This document shows, one piece after another, positions 1 to 5,284 of a stretch of DNA of 5,284 nt. The DNA lies in NCBI GenBank assembly GCA_945878705.1, contig CAMCUE010000093.1, forward strand, positions 1-5,284. The letters run 5' to 3'. Each line of letters starts with the position of its first letter. Position 1 is the stretch's first letter. Both the position numbers and the translations under genes were made by a program. The notes under the pieces are model-generated. The model did no database searches, was not told where the DNA came from, and was given only the letters and a program-made list of their open reading frames with translations. This DNA is from Ferrithrix thermotolerans DSM 19514 (GTDB lineage: Bacteria; Actinomycetota; Acidimicrobiia; Acidimicrobiales; Ilumatobacteraceae).

Positions 1-196
1 CGCGATCGATCCCGGCTTCCAATAAAACATCGCGATCGAATCCGATGCCGGCAATTGTTAAACCAGAAAAGTTTTCGCCCAAACGCTTAAATGCGTCAGA
101 CTTACGATCGATTACGGCAACAGTGTGCCCCGATGCAATTAGTTCTAGTGCGAGAGTTGAACCCACTCGACCGCAACCAACAATTACTACGTGCAC
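1..196 (-). CDS. trkA: TrkA/RCK-family potassium-uptake regulatory protein, N-terminal part (runs off the left edge)
   Basis: About 65 N-terminal codons are visible. They begin MHVVIVGCGRVGSTLALEL when read from a GTG at 194-196. This is a Rossmann nucleotide-binding fold: the glycine motif G7-x-G9-x-x-G12 is followed by the acidic residue at the end of strand two (D30 in AVIDR), then a GFDRD segment at the third strand, all typical of RCK_N domains. Proteins of this family bind NAD(H) or ATP on the cytoplasmic face of Trk/Ktr-type potassium channels and gate uptake. An in-frame ATG lies four codons upstream (206-208), before an in-frame stop at 215-217. I prefer the GTG because family members usually begin right at the HVVI strand and because TATGCT lies 7 nt upstream, but an ATG start is possible. 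The gene is divergent from a KimA-type transporter, which supports a potassium role. The C-terminal half is outside the window, so the full domain set cannot be checked. Confidence 0.88.
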   Translation of the reverse strand, partial: MHVVIVGCGRVGSTLALELIASGHTVAVIDRKSDAFKRLGENFSGLTIAGIGFDRDVLLEAGIDR

Positions 197-203
197 AGCC
201 CTA

Positions 204-209
204 AGCATA
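204..209 (-). promoter_or_regulatory. Candidate -10 hexamer TATGCT for leaderless trkA
   Basis: On the minus strand TATGCT is followed by 7 nt and then the GTG start of trkA. This matches the TANNNT actinobacterial -10 form at a distance that would put the transcript 5' end at the start codon. It overlaps the alternative ATG start, so the two start choices are mutually exclusive under this model. No -35 was found. Confidence 0.3.
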
Positions 210-243
210 AGCCTTTAAACGTGCAAAATACTCATGCTTGTGC
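205..243. repeat. Imperfect inverted repeat across the divergent gap
   Basis: The arms GCATAAGC (205-212) and GCTTGTGC (236-243) are complementary at 7 of 8 positions, and at all 8 as plus-strand RNA if one G-U pair is counted, with 23 nt between them. The placement between two divergent potassium genes would suit a regulator-binding dyad. The arms are short and the mismatch weakens the case. Confidence 0.25.
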
Positions 244-248
244 GAAGA

Positions 249-254
249 TAGACA
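249..254 (+). promoter_or_regulatory. Weak -10-like hexamer TAGACA before the kimA-like gene
   Basis: TAGACA lies 6 nt before the ATG at 261. It resembles TAGACT found before argJ at the same distance, but its last base is A rather than T, so it is only a near match to TANNNT. Its first three bases also form the in-frame stop that makes the ATG at 261 the first possible start. Confidence 0.2.
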
Positions 255-260
255 ACCGAT

Positions 261-2123
261 ATGGCACTTTCACCGTCTGCTCTAAAACGTTTCTTGATCG
301 GTAAGCCGATCGCCAGTTCGCAAGATCAACACCACCGGCTTTCGAAAAAAATTGCACTGCCCGTTTTTGCAAGTGACGCAATCTCAAGTACTGCCTACGC
401 CACTGAAGAGATTCTGATTGTATTCTTATCGCTGGCCGCAGTTGGCTTGTCTGCATTTGACAATCTGGTGCCAATATCAGTTCTAGTAATTTTCTTATTG
501 ATCATCGTCGTCAGCAGTTACCGACAAACAATTTATGCGTACCCAAATGGTGGTGGCAGTTACATTGTTGCTCGCGAAAATCTGGGTCGGTCGCCATCGC
601 TTGTTGCTGGGGCATCAATGCTTATTGACTATATTTTGACGGTTGCTGTTTCGGTTTCAGCCGGAGTTGCCGCGATCGTCTCGGCGTTTAGCAGTCTCGC
701 GCCACATCGAGTGACAATCTGCGTCGGATTTATTCTGATAGTGACATTGGCAAACTTGCGTGGCTTGAAAGAATCTGGCGCACTTTTTGCTCCGCCAACT
801 TACCTATATATAGTCAGCCTTGCTTCGTTGATAATCGTTGGGTTGTACAAGGTTTACTTTAAAGATCTCGGACCAATAGACCATTCTGGTGAAGTTGCTC
901 AAGAACTTCTCTCGGGTCAAAAAACCCTGACAATATTTTTCTTTCTTAAAGCATTCTCGTCTGGTGCGGTTGCTTTAACTGGCATCGAGGCTGTCGCCGA
1001 TGGTGTGCCAGCATTTGAAAAACCTGAAGCAAAGAATGCATCGAAGACTTTGATGTGGATGGCTGTAGTTCTTGGATCATCATTTCTTGGCTTAAGTATT
1101 CTCGCGCAAAAACTTCAGCCGCTTAAAGATCACGAAGGAAACATAAAAGTGACCGTGTTGGCGCAGATGGCCGAACAAGTTTACGGCGGCAGAAACATCT
1201 TGTTTTATATTACCCAATTTGCAACTTTCGGAATTCTGATCTTGGCAGCGAACACGGCATACGCAGATTTTCCGAGACTTTCATCAATAATCGCAAAAGA
1301 TAATTATTTGCCGCGCCAACTTGCTAACCGCGGTGATCGTCTAGTTTTTTCGAACGGTGTTATCTTTTTAGGCTTAGCAGCGTCGGCGTTGGTGATTGCA
1401 TTCGGCGGCATTGTTAATGCTTTGATTCCACTTTATGCAGTTGGCGTATTTACTGGTTTCACACTTAGCCAATTCGGCATGCTTGTTCGGCACCGAAAAC
1501 TAAAAGAACCAGGCTGGCAAGTTAGGGCATTTTTCTCGGGAGTTGGTTCTCTGACAACATTGGCAGTGGCAGGCACAGTCGTAGTTGTCAAGTTCACCGA
1601 TGGAGCGTGGATTCCTGCGGTCATTATTCCATCGATGATGGCAATCTTCTTGACGATTAATCGCCACTACGTTCGCGTTCGATCGTTTCTAAAAATTGAA
1701 GAAGGCTATGTAGCGCCAAGGCACACTCACCTAGTTGTAGTACTCGTTGGCTCAGTAAATAAAGGTGTTCTGCAGGCAGTTAAGTATGCCGAAAGTTTGC
1801 GACCGGATAGGTTACTTGCGTTGTCAGTTGTTGAATCGCCCGAAGCACGTGCGAAATTAGATGCCGACTGGGCAAAGCACAACTTGACAGTAGATCTAGA
1901 AATGATCAATGACGAGTTCAGAGATATCACCGATTCAGTAATGACTCGAATTAACCAGCTTGATGACGAGGCCAGTGATGACATCATCACTGTGGTTATT
2001 CCAGAGTTTGTGACGTCACTTAGGTCACAGTGGCTACACAATCAATCTGCGCTTTCAATAAAAGCTCGACTGCTATATCGCCCAAATACTGTTGTGACTT
2101 CGGTGCCTATTGTCATTGAGTAA
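261..2123 (+). CDS. kimA: KimA-family APC-superfamily transporter, probable potassium/proton symporter
   Basis: This 620-aa protein has a membrane part of about 12 segments (roughly residues 31-475) followed by a soluble C-terminal domain (about 488-620). The N-terminal LKRFLIGKP and the helix-one stretch ASDAISSTAYATEE are hallmarks of the KimA (YdaO) group, and the length fits B. subtilis KimA (about 607 aa). As I recall the KimA structure, ion-site residues D36, Y43, T121, S125, T230, E233 and Y377 have counterparts here at D39, Y46, T127, S131, T240, E243 and Y392, with the local spacings kept. KimA imports potassium with protons, and its cytosolic domain binds c-di-AMP, which inhibits transport. 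Such genes are often labelled amino-acid permease. The divergent trkA supports potassium as substrate. The ATG at 261 is the first start after an in-frame stop at 249; there is no Shine-Dalgarno. The SDR gene follows after 16 nt. Family certain; substrate inferred. Confidence 0.9.
   Translation: MALSPSALKRFLIGKPIASSQDQHHRLSKKIALPVFASDAISSTAYATEEILIVFLSLAAVGLSAFDNLVPISVLVIFLLIIVVSSYRQTIYAYPNGGGSYIVARENLGRSPSLVAGASMLIDYILTVAVSVSAGVAAIVSAFSSLAPHRVTICVGFILIVTLANLRGLKESGALFAPPTYLYIVSLASLIIVGLYKVYFKDLGPIDHSGEVAQELLSGQKTLTIFFFLKAFSSGAVALTGIEAVADGVPAFEKPEAKNASKTLMWMAVVLGSSFLGLSILAQKLQPLKDHEGNIKVTVLAQMAEQVYGGRNILFYITQFATFGILILAANTAYADFPRLSSIIAKDNYLPRQLANRGDRLVFSNGVIFLGLAASALVIAFGGIVNALIPLYAVGVFTGFTLSQFGMLVRHRKLKEPGWQVRAFFSGVGSLTTLAVAGTVVVVKFTDGAWIPAVIIPSMMAIFLTINRHYVRVRSFLKIEEGYVAPRHTHLVVVLVGSVNKGVLQAVKYAESLRPDRLLALSVVESPEARAKLDADWAKHNLTVDLEMINDEFRDITDSVMTRINQLDDEASDDIITVVIPEFVTSLRSQWLHNQSALSIKARLLYRPNTVVTSVPIVIE
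1973..1992. repeat. Near-perfect 20-bp palindrome within the kimA-like coding region
   Basis: The arm CAGTGATGA (1973-1981) is the exact reverse complement of TCATCACTG (1984-1992), separated by only CA. It falls in codons for the C-terminal domain (EASDDIIT) about 150 bp upstream of the SDR gene. It could be a protein-binding dyad or an mRNA hairpin with a 4-nt loop, or a chance result of Asp/Ile codons. Confidence 0.4.
2010..2019. repeat. Perfect 10-bp palindrome GTGACGTCAC, followed by a GTCAC direct repeat
   Basis: GTGACGTCAC is fully self-complementary. The half-site GTCAC recurs at 2024-2028, 9 nt after the copy at 2015-2019. It sits 17 bp after the palindrome at 1973-1992. Function unknown. 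Confidence 0.3.
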
Positions 2124-2124
2124 C

Positions 2125-2130
2125 TAGCAT
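2125..2130 (+). promoter_or_regulatory. Candidate -10 hexamer TAGCAT before the SDR gene
   Basis: TAGCAT lies 9 nt before the ATG at 2140, in the 16-nt gap after the kimA-like stop. It fits TANNNT and could start a leaderless or nearly leaderless transcript independent of the upstream gene. The same hexamer recurs 7 nt before the SRPBCC start. No -35 is evident. Confidence 0.3.
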
Positions 2131-2139
2131 TACTGCTAT

Positions 2140-3033
2140 ATGAAAATAATAATTTCTGGCGCAAGCGGACTAATCGGCAAACCTTTAGTTAAAAAACTTA
2201 GGCTCGCAGGACACGAAGTAGTTCAACTAGTTCGTCGAACACCTAACGCAAACGAAAGTAAATGGAACCCAGCGACCGAGCAAATCGATGCATCCGTTAT
2301 TGACGGCTCCGATGCGGTAATTCATTTATCGGGTGCTGGTATCGGCGATCGACGATGGACAACAAAATACAAACAAGAGCTTGTTGAGAGTCGAACCAAG
2401 AGCACCGCGCTACTGGCTTCAACAATTGCCAACTCTGCAAAAAAACCAAGCGTGTTTTTGTCTGGTTCTGCAATCGGAATCTATGGCCCCCGTGGTGATG
2501 AACAACTAACTGAGCAATCGCAGAGTGGCGAAAGCTTCTTGGCAGATATTTGCAAGCAATGGGAGTCTGCAGCAAAACCTGCGGTAGAGGCCGGGGTGCG
2601 AACAGTTTATTTGCGAACAGGAATCGTGCTGACACCGCTTGGTGGTGCGCTCAAGAAGCAACTGCCACTGTTCAAACTTGGTCTTGGCGGAAAATTTGGT
2701 GATGGACGGGCGTGGCAGAGTTGGATCTCGCTTGATGATGAACTTGCAGCGATTGAACATCTACTGACTGCCAAAGTCTCCGGTGCAGTAAATCTGACCG
2801 CACCGAACCCGATTACAAATGCAGATTTCACAACGGCGTTGGCTCGCGCACTTAAACGACTTGCAATATTACCGATACCAAAATTTGGACCAAAACTCTT
2901 ACTCGGTGCCGAACTTGCAGATGCTTTATTGTTCACGGGGCAACGAGTGATGCCAGCCGAGTTGCTGAAATCTGGCTTTGTGTTTAAACATTCGACAATT
3001 GATGTTGCACTGCGAGCTTTACTCAACAAATGA
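2140..3033 (+). CDS. TIGR01777-family atypical SDR oxidoreductase (NAD-dependent epimerase/dehydratase fold)
   Basis: This 297-aa protein begins with a dinucleotide-binding strand and glycine motif (IIISGASGLIGKPLV, glycines 7, 10 and 13). Family signatures follow: IHLSGAGIGDRRWT (61-74) with the downstream ESRTKST, SGSAIGIYG (108-116), RTGIVL (159-164), and a C-terminal DUF1731-type end around 249-295 with RVMPAELLKSGFVF. Length is normal for the family. These proteins (E. coli YfcH group, sometimes misnamed SulA cell-division inhibitor) bind NAD(P) but lack the usual YxxxK catalytic pair at the standard place, and their substrates are mostly unknown. The ATG at 2140 lies 16 nt after the transporter stop and has no Shine-Dalgarno. 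Its stop overlaps the next start in ATGA, so translation of the two is probably coupled and the products probably act together. Family is firm; the reaction is not known. Confidence 0.9.
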   Translation: MKIIISGASGLIGKPLVKKLRLAGHEVVQLVRRTPNANESKWNPATEQIDASVIDGSDAVIHLSGAGIGDRRWTTKYKQELVESRTKSTALLASTIANSAKKPSVFLSGSAIGIYGPRGDEQLTEQSQSGESFLADICKQWESAAKPAVEAGVRTVYLRTGIVLTPLGGALKKQLPLFKLGLGGKFGDGRAWQSWISLDDELAAIEHLLTAKVSGAVNLTAPNPITNADFTTALARALKRLAILPIPKFGPKLLLGAELADALLFTGQRVMPAELLKSGFVFKHSTIDVALRALLNK

Positions 3034-4268
3034 ACCAGTTGCCCGGCAGCGTTGACGCCGTTGTGATCGGCGCTGGACTGGCAGGTTTGGCTGCTGCGAG
3101 ACAAATAAAAAGTCGCGGTAGATCTGTAATCGTGATCGAAGCCCAAGATGGCGTTGGTGGTCGAGTTCGCACCGACAAAGTCGACGGTTTTTTGCTTGAT
3201 CGCGGATTTCAAGTTTTATTGACTGCGTATCCCGAACTTAAAACTCAAATCGATATGTCGGCACTTGATTTAAAGATGTTTAGTTCTGGTGCACTCGTAA
3301 TACGAAACGGTAAAGAGTCAGTTGTTACAGACCCGTTTCGCGAACCGCGGCGTGCAGTCGCAACAGTTCTCGCACCAATTGGCTCACTAACCGACAAGTT
3401 GCGAATCGCGGCGTTGCGTTGGCGAGTCATGCATCGTGATGAAGACAAAATTTTAAATGGTGCGGATATTTCAACCGTTGTTGCATTGCGCGGCTTGGGA
3501 TTCTCTTCAAAAATGATTGATCGATTTTTTCGTCCGTTATTTGGCGGTATCCAACTTGACCCTGATTTGCGAACATCACGGCGGATGTTTGAGATTATTT
3601 TTAAGTATCTAAGTGAAGGACAAAGTGCATTACCAACTAATGGCATGAGTGCATTGCCTGAGCAAATGGCAAAACATTTTGGATCTGAAAATATCTTTCT
3701 GAACACGCGAGCAACAAACATCGAGCCAGGCTTCGTTTCAACGGCGAACGCACGTATTGAAACGAAAGCCGTCGTAGTGGCAACTGACCAGCCGAGTTCG
3801 AGTGAATTACTAAAGACTGCTGAGATTGCATCACGAGTTGCTGGTTGTGTTTATTTTGCCGCGGACGAAGCACCAACACACGAAAAATTTGTTGTGCTTG
3901 ACGGCACTGGTCGCGGCCCAGTTCTGAACGCTGCAGTACTTAGCAATATTGCACCGAGTTATGCGCCGCCAGGTCAACATTTGATTGTTGCCGCACTGCC
4001 AGGAGTAATTCACGGAGATCTTGAAGAGATGTCGCGTGATCAACTTCGTACTTGGTGGGGGCCACAAGTTGATGCGTGGCGACACATCAAGACTTATCGA
4101 ATTACACACGCCGGCCCAGCGCAACTGCCGCCATTTAATGCGAAGCAAAAAGTTTCACTTGGGGATGGATTATTTATTTGTGGTGACCATCGTGACACAG
4201 GTTCAATTCAAGGTGCACTCTATTCGGGTCGACGCTGCGGCGAAGCCGTTGCCGTTTCGCTCGCCTAG
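3030..4268 (+). CDS. FAD-dependent oxidoreductase, amine oxidase / phytoene-desaturase-like fold
   Basis: This 412-aa protein opens with a classic FAD-binding strand and glycine motif (AVVIGAGLAGLAAA, G14-x-G16-x-x-G19). E37 follows for the ribose, then the GGRVRT motif (43-48) shared by amine oxidases, protoporphyrinogen oxidases and carotene desaturases. The C-terminal FAD motif is GLFICGDHRDTGSIQGAL (380-397) followed by SGRRCGEAV. DRGFQVLLTAYPEL after the first motif marks a subgroup without, to my knowledge, an assigned substrate. At 412 aa it is shorter than CrtI enzymes (near 490-500) and typical HemG/HemY-type oxidases (450-470), so neither name should be transferred. No signal peptide is evident. 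The start overlaps the SDR stop by 4 nt (ATGA), which implies translational coupling; there is no separate ribosome-binding site. It could be a desaturase or oxidase acting on a lipid, isoprenoid or amine. Fold certain, substrate unknown. Confidence 0.9.
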   Translation: MNQLPGSVDAVVIGAGLAGLAAARQIKSRGRSVIVIEAQDGVGGRVRTDKVDGFLLDRGFQVLLTAYPELKTQIDMSALDLKMFSSGALVIRNGKESVVTDPFREPRRAVATVLAPIGSLTDKLRIAALRWRVMHRDEDKILNGADISTVVALRGLGFSSKMIDRFFRPLFGGIQLDPDLRTSRRMFEIIFKYLSEGQSALPTNGMSALPEQMAKHFGSENIFLNTRATNIEPGFVSTANARIETKAVVVATDQPSSSELLKTAEIASRVAGCVYFAADEAPTHEKFVVLDGTGRGPVLNAAVLSNIAPSYAPPGQHLIVAALPGVIHGDLEEMSRDQLRTWWGPQVDAWRHIKTYRITHAGPAQLPPFNAKQKVSLGDGLFICGDHRDTGSIQGALYSGRRCGEAVAVSLA

Positions 4269-4271
4269 CAT
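4266..4271 (+). promoter_or_regulatory. Candidate -10 hexamer TAGCAT before the SRPBCC gene
   Basis: TAGCAT is 7 nt before the ATG at 4279. Its TAG is also the stop of the FAD oxidoreductase gene. The spacing fits a leaderless transcript and the hexamer is identical to the one before the SDR gene. Because the stop codon supplies the TA, part of the match is unavoidable. Confidence 0.28.
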
Positions 4272-4278
4272 CAGACGC

Positions 4279-4749
4279 ATGAAAACACCAATCACTAACG
4301 CTCACGACATAAAAAATAAAATAGTTTCAGCGAGTCACTTCGTGCCCGCAACACCACATGAGATCTTTGAACTTTTGGCAAACCCAGCGATGCACGCCGT
4401 AATCGATGGCTCCGGCTCTGTTATATCTGCAAAAGATGCAGCACCGAAACGGCTGTCGCAAGGTGCAACTTTTAGTATGGACATGAAGCGTGGCGTGCAA
4501 TACAAAATGACTAATACCGTCGTTGAGTTCGTTGAAAGCAAACAGATTGGGTGGCGACATTTTGGTGGTCATGTTTGGCGCTACATCCTTGAACCGACTA
4601 CTGGAGGCACCACAGTCACTGAACAATTTTCATACGGCACAAGCAAATCACCGCTTACTTTAAAACTCGCTGGCTACATCAAAGGCAATGAAAAAGCGAT
4701 CCGGCAGACACTTACCAATTTGGCTGATTACTTCGTGAATAAAAAATAG
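4279..4749 (+). CDS. SRPBCC-fold protein (polyketide cyclase/dehydrase-like, START superfamily)
   Basis: This 156-aa protein has the helix-grip pattern of small SRPBCC proteins. An N-terminal strand (IVSASHFVPA, 15-24) is followed by PHEIFELLANPAMHAVIDGSG (26-46), central strands with GWRHFGGHVWRY (91-102) and TTVTEQFSY (111-119), and a long C-terminal helix (about 126-153) ending in lysines. The DGSG and GGHVWRY features match a group I associate with actinobacteria, sometimes mislabelled dimethyladenosine transferase. Such folds enclose a hydrophobic cavity for lipids, polyketides or aromatic compounds and may bind or convert them. I chose the ATG at 4279 because it leaves a 10-nt gap after the FAD gene and starts at the domain. 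The frame is open further upstream to a TTG at 4021, but that stretch lies over the FAD gene and has no domain character. Ligand unknown; being in the run with two redox enzymes suggests a shared small hydrophobic substrate. Confidence 0.85.
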   Translation: MKTPITNAHDIKNKIVSASHFVPATPHEIFELLANPAMHAVIDGSGSVISAKDAAPKRLSQGATFSMDMKRGVQYKMTNTVVEFVESKQIGWRHFGGHVWRYILEPTTGGTTVTEQFSYGTSKSPLTLKLAGYIKGNEKAIRQTLTNLADYFVNKK

Positions 4750-4752
4750 ACT
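4747..4752 (+). promoter_or_regulatory. Candidate -10 hexamer TAGACT before argJ
   Basis: TAGACT is 6 nt before the GTG at 4759, and its TAG is the SRPBCC stop. It fits TANNNT at leaderless spacing. A GAGG (4753-4756) only 2 nt from the GTG could instead be a poorly spaced Shine-Dalgarno. Confidence 0.28.
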
Positions 4753-4758
4753 GAGGTC

Positions 4759-5284
4759 GTGAAGTTACCCAGAGGATTTGGTGCATATATTGCCAATATC
4801 GGTATCAAAGATACGAGCAGCGACTTAACACTTGTTGTTGCCGAGAAAACTTGCGCTGCGTCTGGAGTGTTCACACAGAGTCGATTTGCTGGGCCAAGCG
4901 TTATTCTGAGTCGCGAGAACATCGCCGATTTGTCAGCGCGGGCAGTGGTTGTGATTTCTAAAAATGCGAATGTCGCAACTGGCGCTGAAGGAATGAGTAA
5001 CGCCCGCGAAGATGTTAATGCTGTTGCGCAGAAAATTGGTTGTGAGGCGAAAGATATTTTGATCGCTTCGACTGGTGTGATCGGTCGTCAATATCCGATG
5101 AAAAATGTTCGCGCTGGGCTCGCGACTGTGCCGAAAACATTTGTTAACACTTCAGCAGAGGAAGTCGCGCGCGGAATTATGACTACCGATACGGTACACA
5201 AAACTGCTGAAGCTGTAATCGCAGGATCTACAGCACGAGTCGTGGGTGTTGCCAAAGGCGTCGGGATGATAGAACCAAATATGG
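4759..5284 (+). CDS. argJ: ArgJ-type glutamate/ornithine N-acetyltransferase, N-terminal part (runs off the right edge)
   Basis: The 175 visible codons start at a GTG (MKLPRGFGAYIANIGIKD), the first start after the in-frame stop at 4747. Family landmarks run in order: LPRGF (3-7), GIKD (15-18), AASGVFT (33-39), NANVATG (69-75), STGVIG (104-109) with the Thr-Gly of the oxyanion hole, IMTTDT (140-145), and AKGVGMIEPNM (165-175). ArgJ cleaves itself at the Ala-Thr bond of the following ATML motif. That Thr, the catalytic nucleophile (expected residue 177), is just beyond the window. ArgJ moves the acetyl group from N-acetylornithine to glutamate in arginine synthesis and, in bifunctional forms, also uses acetyl-CoA. 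The gene begins 9 nt after the SRPBCC stop. ISKNANVATG in place of the usual NSGNANACTG, and MIEPNM in place of MIHPNM, mark a divergent branch. argC does not precede it, so an ArgJ-like enzyme with another acyl substrate is possible. Confidence 0.88.
   Translation, partial: MKLPRGFGAYIANIGIKDTSSDLTLVVAEKTCAASGVFTQSRFAGPSVILSRENIADLSARAVVVISKNANVATGAEGMSNAREDVNAVAQKIGCEAKDILIASTGVIGRQYPMKNVRAGLATVPKTFVNTSAEEVARGIMTTDTVHKTAEAVIAGSTARVVGVAKGVGMIEPNM

Larger units (their letters stand above)
197..260. promoter_or_regulatory. Divergent intergenic region between trkA and the kimA-like gene
   Basis: This gap of about 60 bp must carry promoters for both outward-facing genes unless transcription starts further inside one of them. 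It is AT-rich in the middle (tttaaac, caaaata). I see no convincing -35/-10 pair with normal spacing; on the minus strand TTGTCT (250-255) and TATTTT (225-230) are 19 nt apart, which is long. Better candidates are the start-proximal -10-like hexamers listed separately. The region is too short to hold a ydaO-type c-di-AMP riboswitch like the one that controls kimA in Bacillus subtilis. Confidence 0.45.

Noticed and set aside
197..260. ydaO-type c-di-AMP riboswitch upstream of the kimA-like gene
   Set aside because: The gap is about 60 bp, far shorter than that riboswitch, and no conserved core is visible there.
1..2351. Cyanobacterial HIP1 octamer GCGATCGC
   Set aside because: Only the inner hexamer recurs; none of the seven copies has the full octamer, and the gene content is not cyanobacterial.
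2607..3212. Long antisense open frame (201 codons) opposite the SDR/FAD junction
   Set aside because: It mirrors two well-supported genes, has low-complexity Ser/Ala/Arg composition and no recognisable domain.
3624..3660. Short direct repeat AGTGCATTrCC within the FAD gene
   Set aside because: It encodes the repeated SALP in SALPTNGMSALPEQ, which looks like a normal conserved segment of this protein family rather than a DNA-level repeat.
3245..3721. Antisense open frame of 158 codons opposite the FAD oxidoreductase
   Set aside because: It is an Arg/Ser-rich shadow of a convincing coding strand with no motif of its own.
3030..4268. Calling the flavoprotein protoporphyrinogen oxidase or phytoene desaturase
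   Set aside because: Shared FAD motifs only show the fold; length and subgroup signature differ, and no haem or carotenoid genes are in view.
4021..4278. N-terminal extension of the SRPBCC gene from a TTG start, overlapping the FAD gene by about 250 nt
   Set aside because: The extra 86 residues lie over the conserved C-terminal FAD motif coding region, have no domain character, and the ATG at 4279 gives a normal family length with a 10-nt gap.

Overview
The window reads as ordinary chromosomal DNA from a bacterium, most likely an actinobacterium of moderate GC (mid-40s percent by eye), such as the small-genome freshwater or marine lineages. The evidence is circumstantial: a TrkA-type protein next to a KimA-type permease, an SRPBCC protein of a type I associate with actinobacteria, dense packing with gaps of 9 to 16 nt, and a near absence of Shine-Dalgarno sequences. 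No RNA genes, mobile elements or CRISPR arrays are visible.

Layout: (1) The left edge, on the minus strand, holds the N-terminal end of a TrkA/RCK NAD-binding protein that regulates potassium uptake. (2) A gap of about 60 bp separates it from a divergent plus-strand run. (3) The first gene of that run is a 620-aa KimA-family APC-superfamily transporter, probably a potassium transporter rather than an amino-acid permease. (4) It is followed by a TIGR01777-type atypical SDR (297 aa), an amine-oxidase-fold FAD oxidoreductase (412 aa) that overlaps the SDR by 4 nt, and a 156-aa SRPBCC-fold protein. (5) The right edge holds the first 175 codons of an ArgJ-type N-acetyltransferase, cut off just before its self-cleavage site.

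How the genes work together: trkA and kimA form a plausible divergent potassium-homeostasis unit. The SDR, FAD oxidoreductase and SRPBCC genes look like a small co-transcribed enzyme set with an unknown substrate. ArgJ belongs to arginine biosynthesis, but its sequence is divergent and argC is not next to it.

The most notable non-coding signal is a TANNNT hexamer (the actinobacterial -10 form) placed 6 to 9 nt before four of the six starts, with a near match before a fifth. This would fit leaderless transcription and, at trkA, favours a GTG start. A second signal is a cluster of near-perfect palindromes inside the 3' part of kimA.
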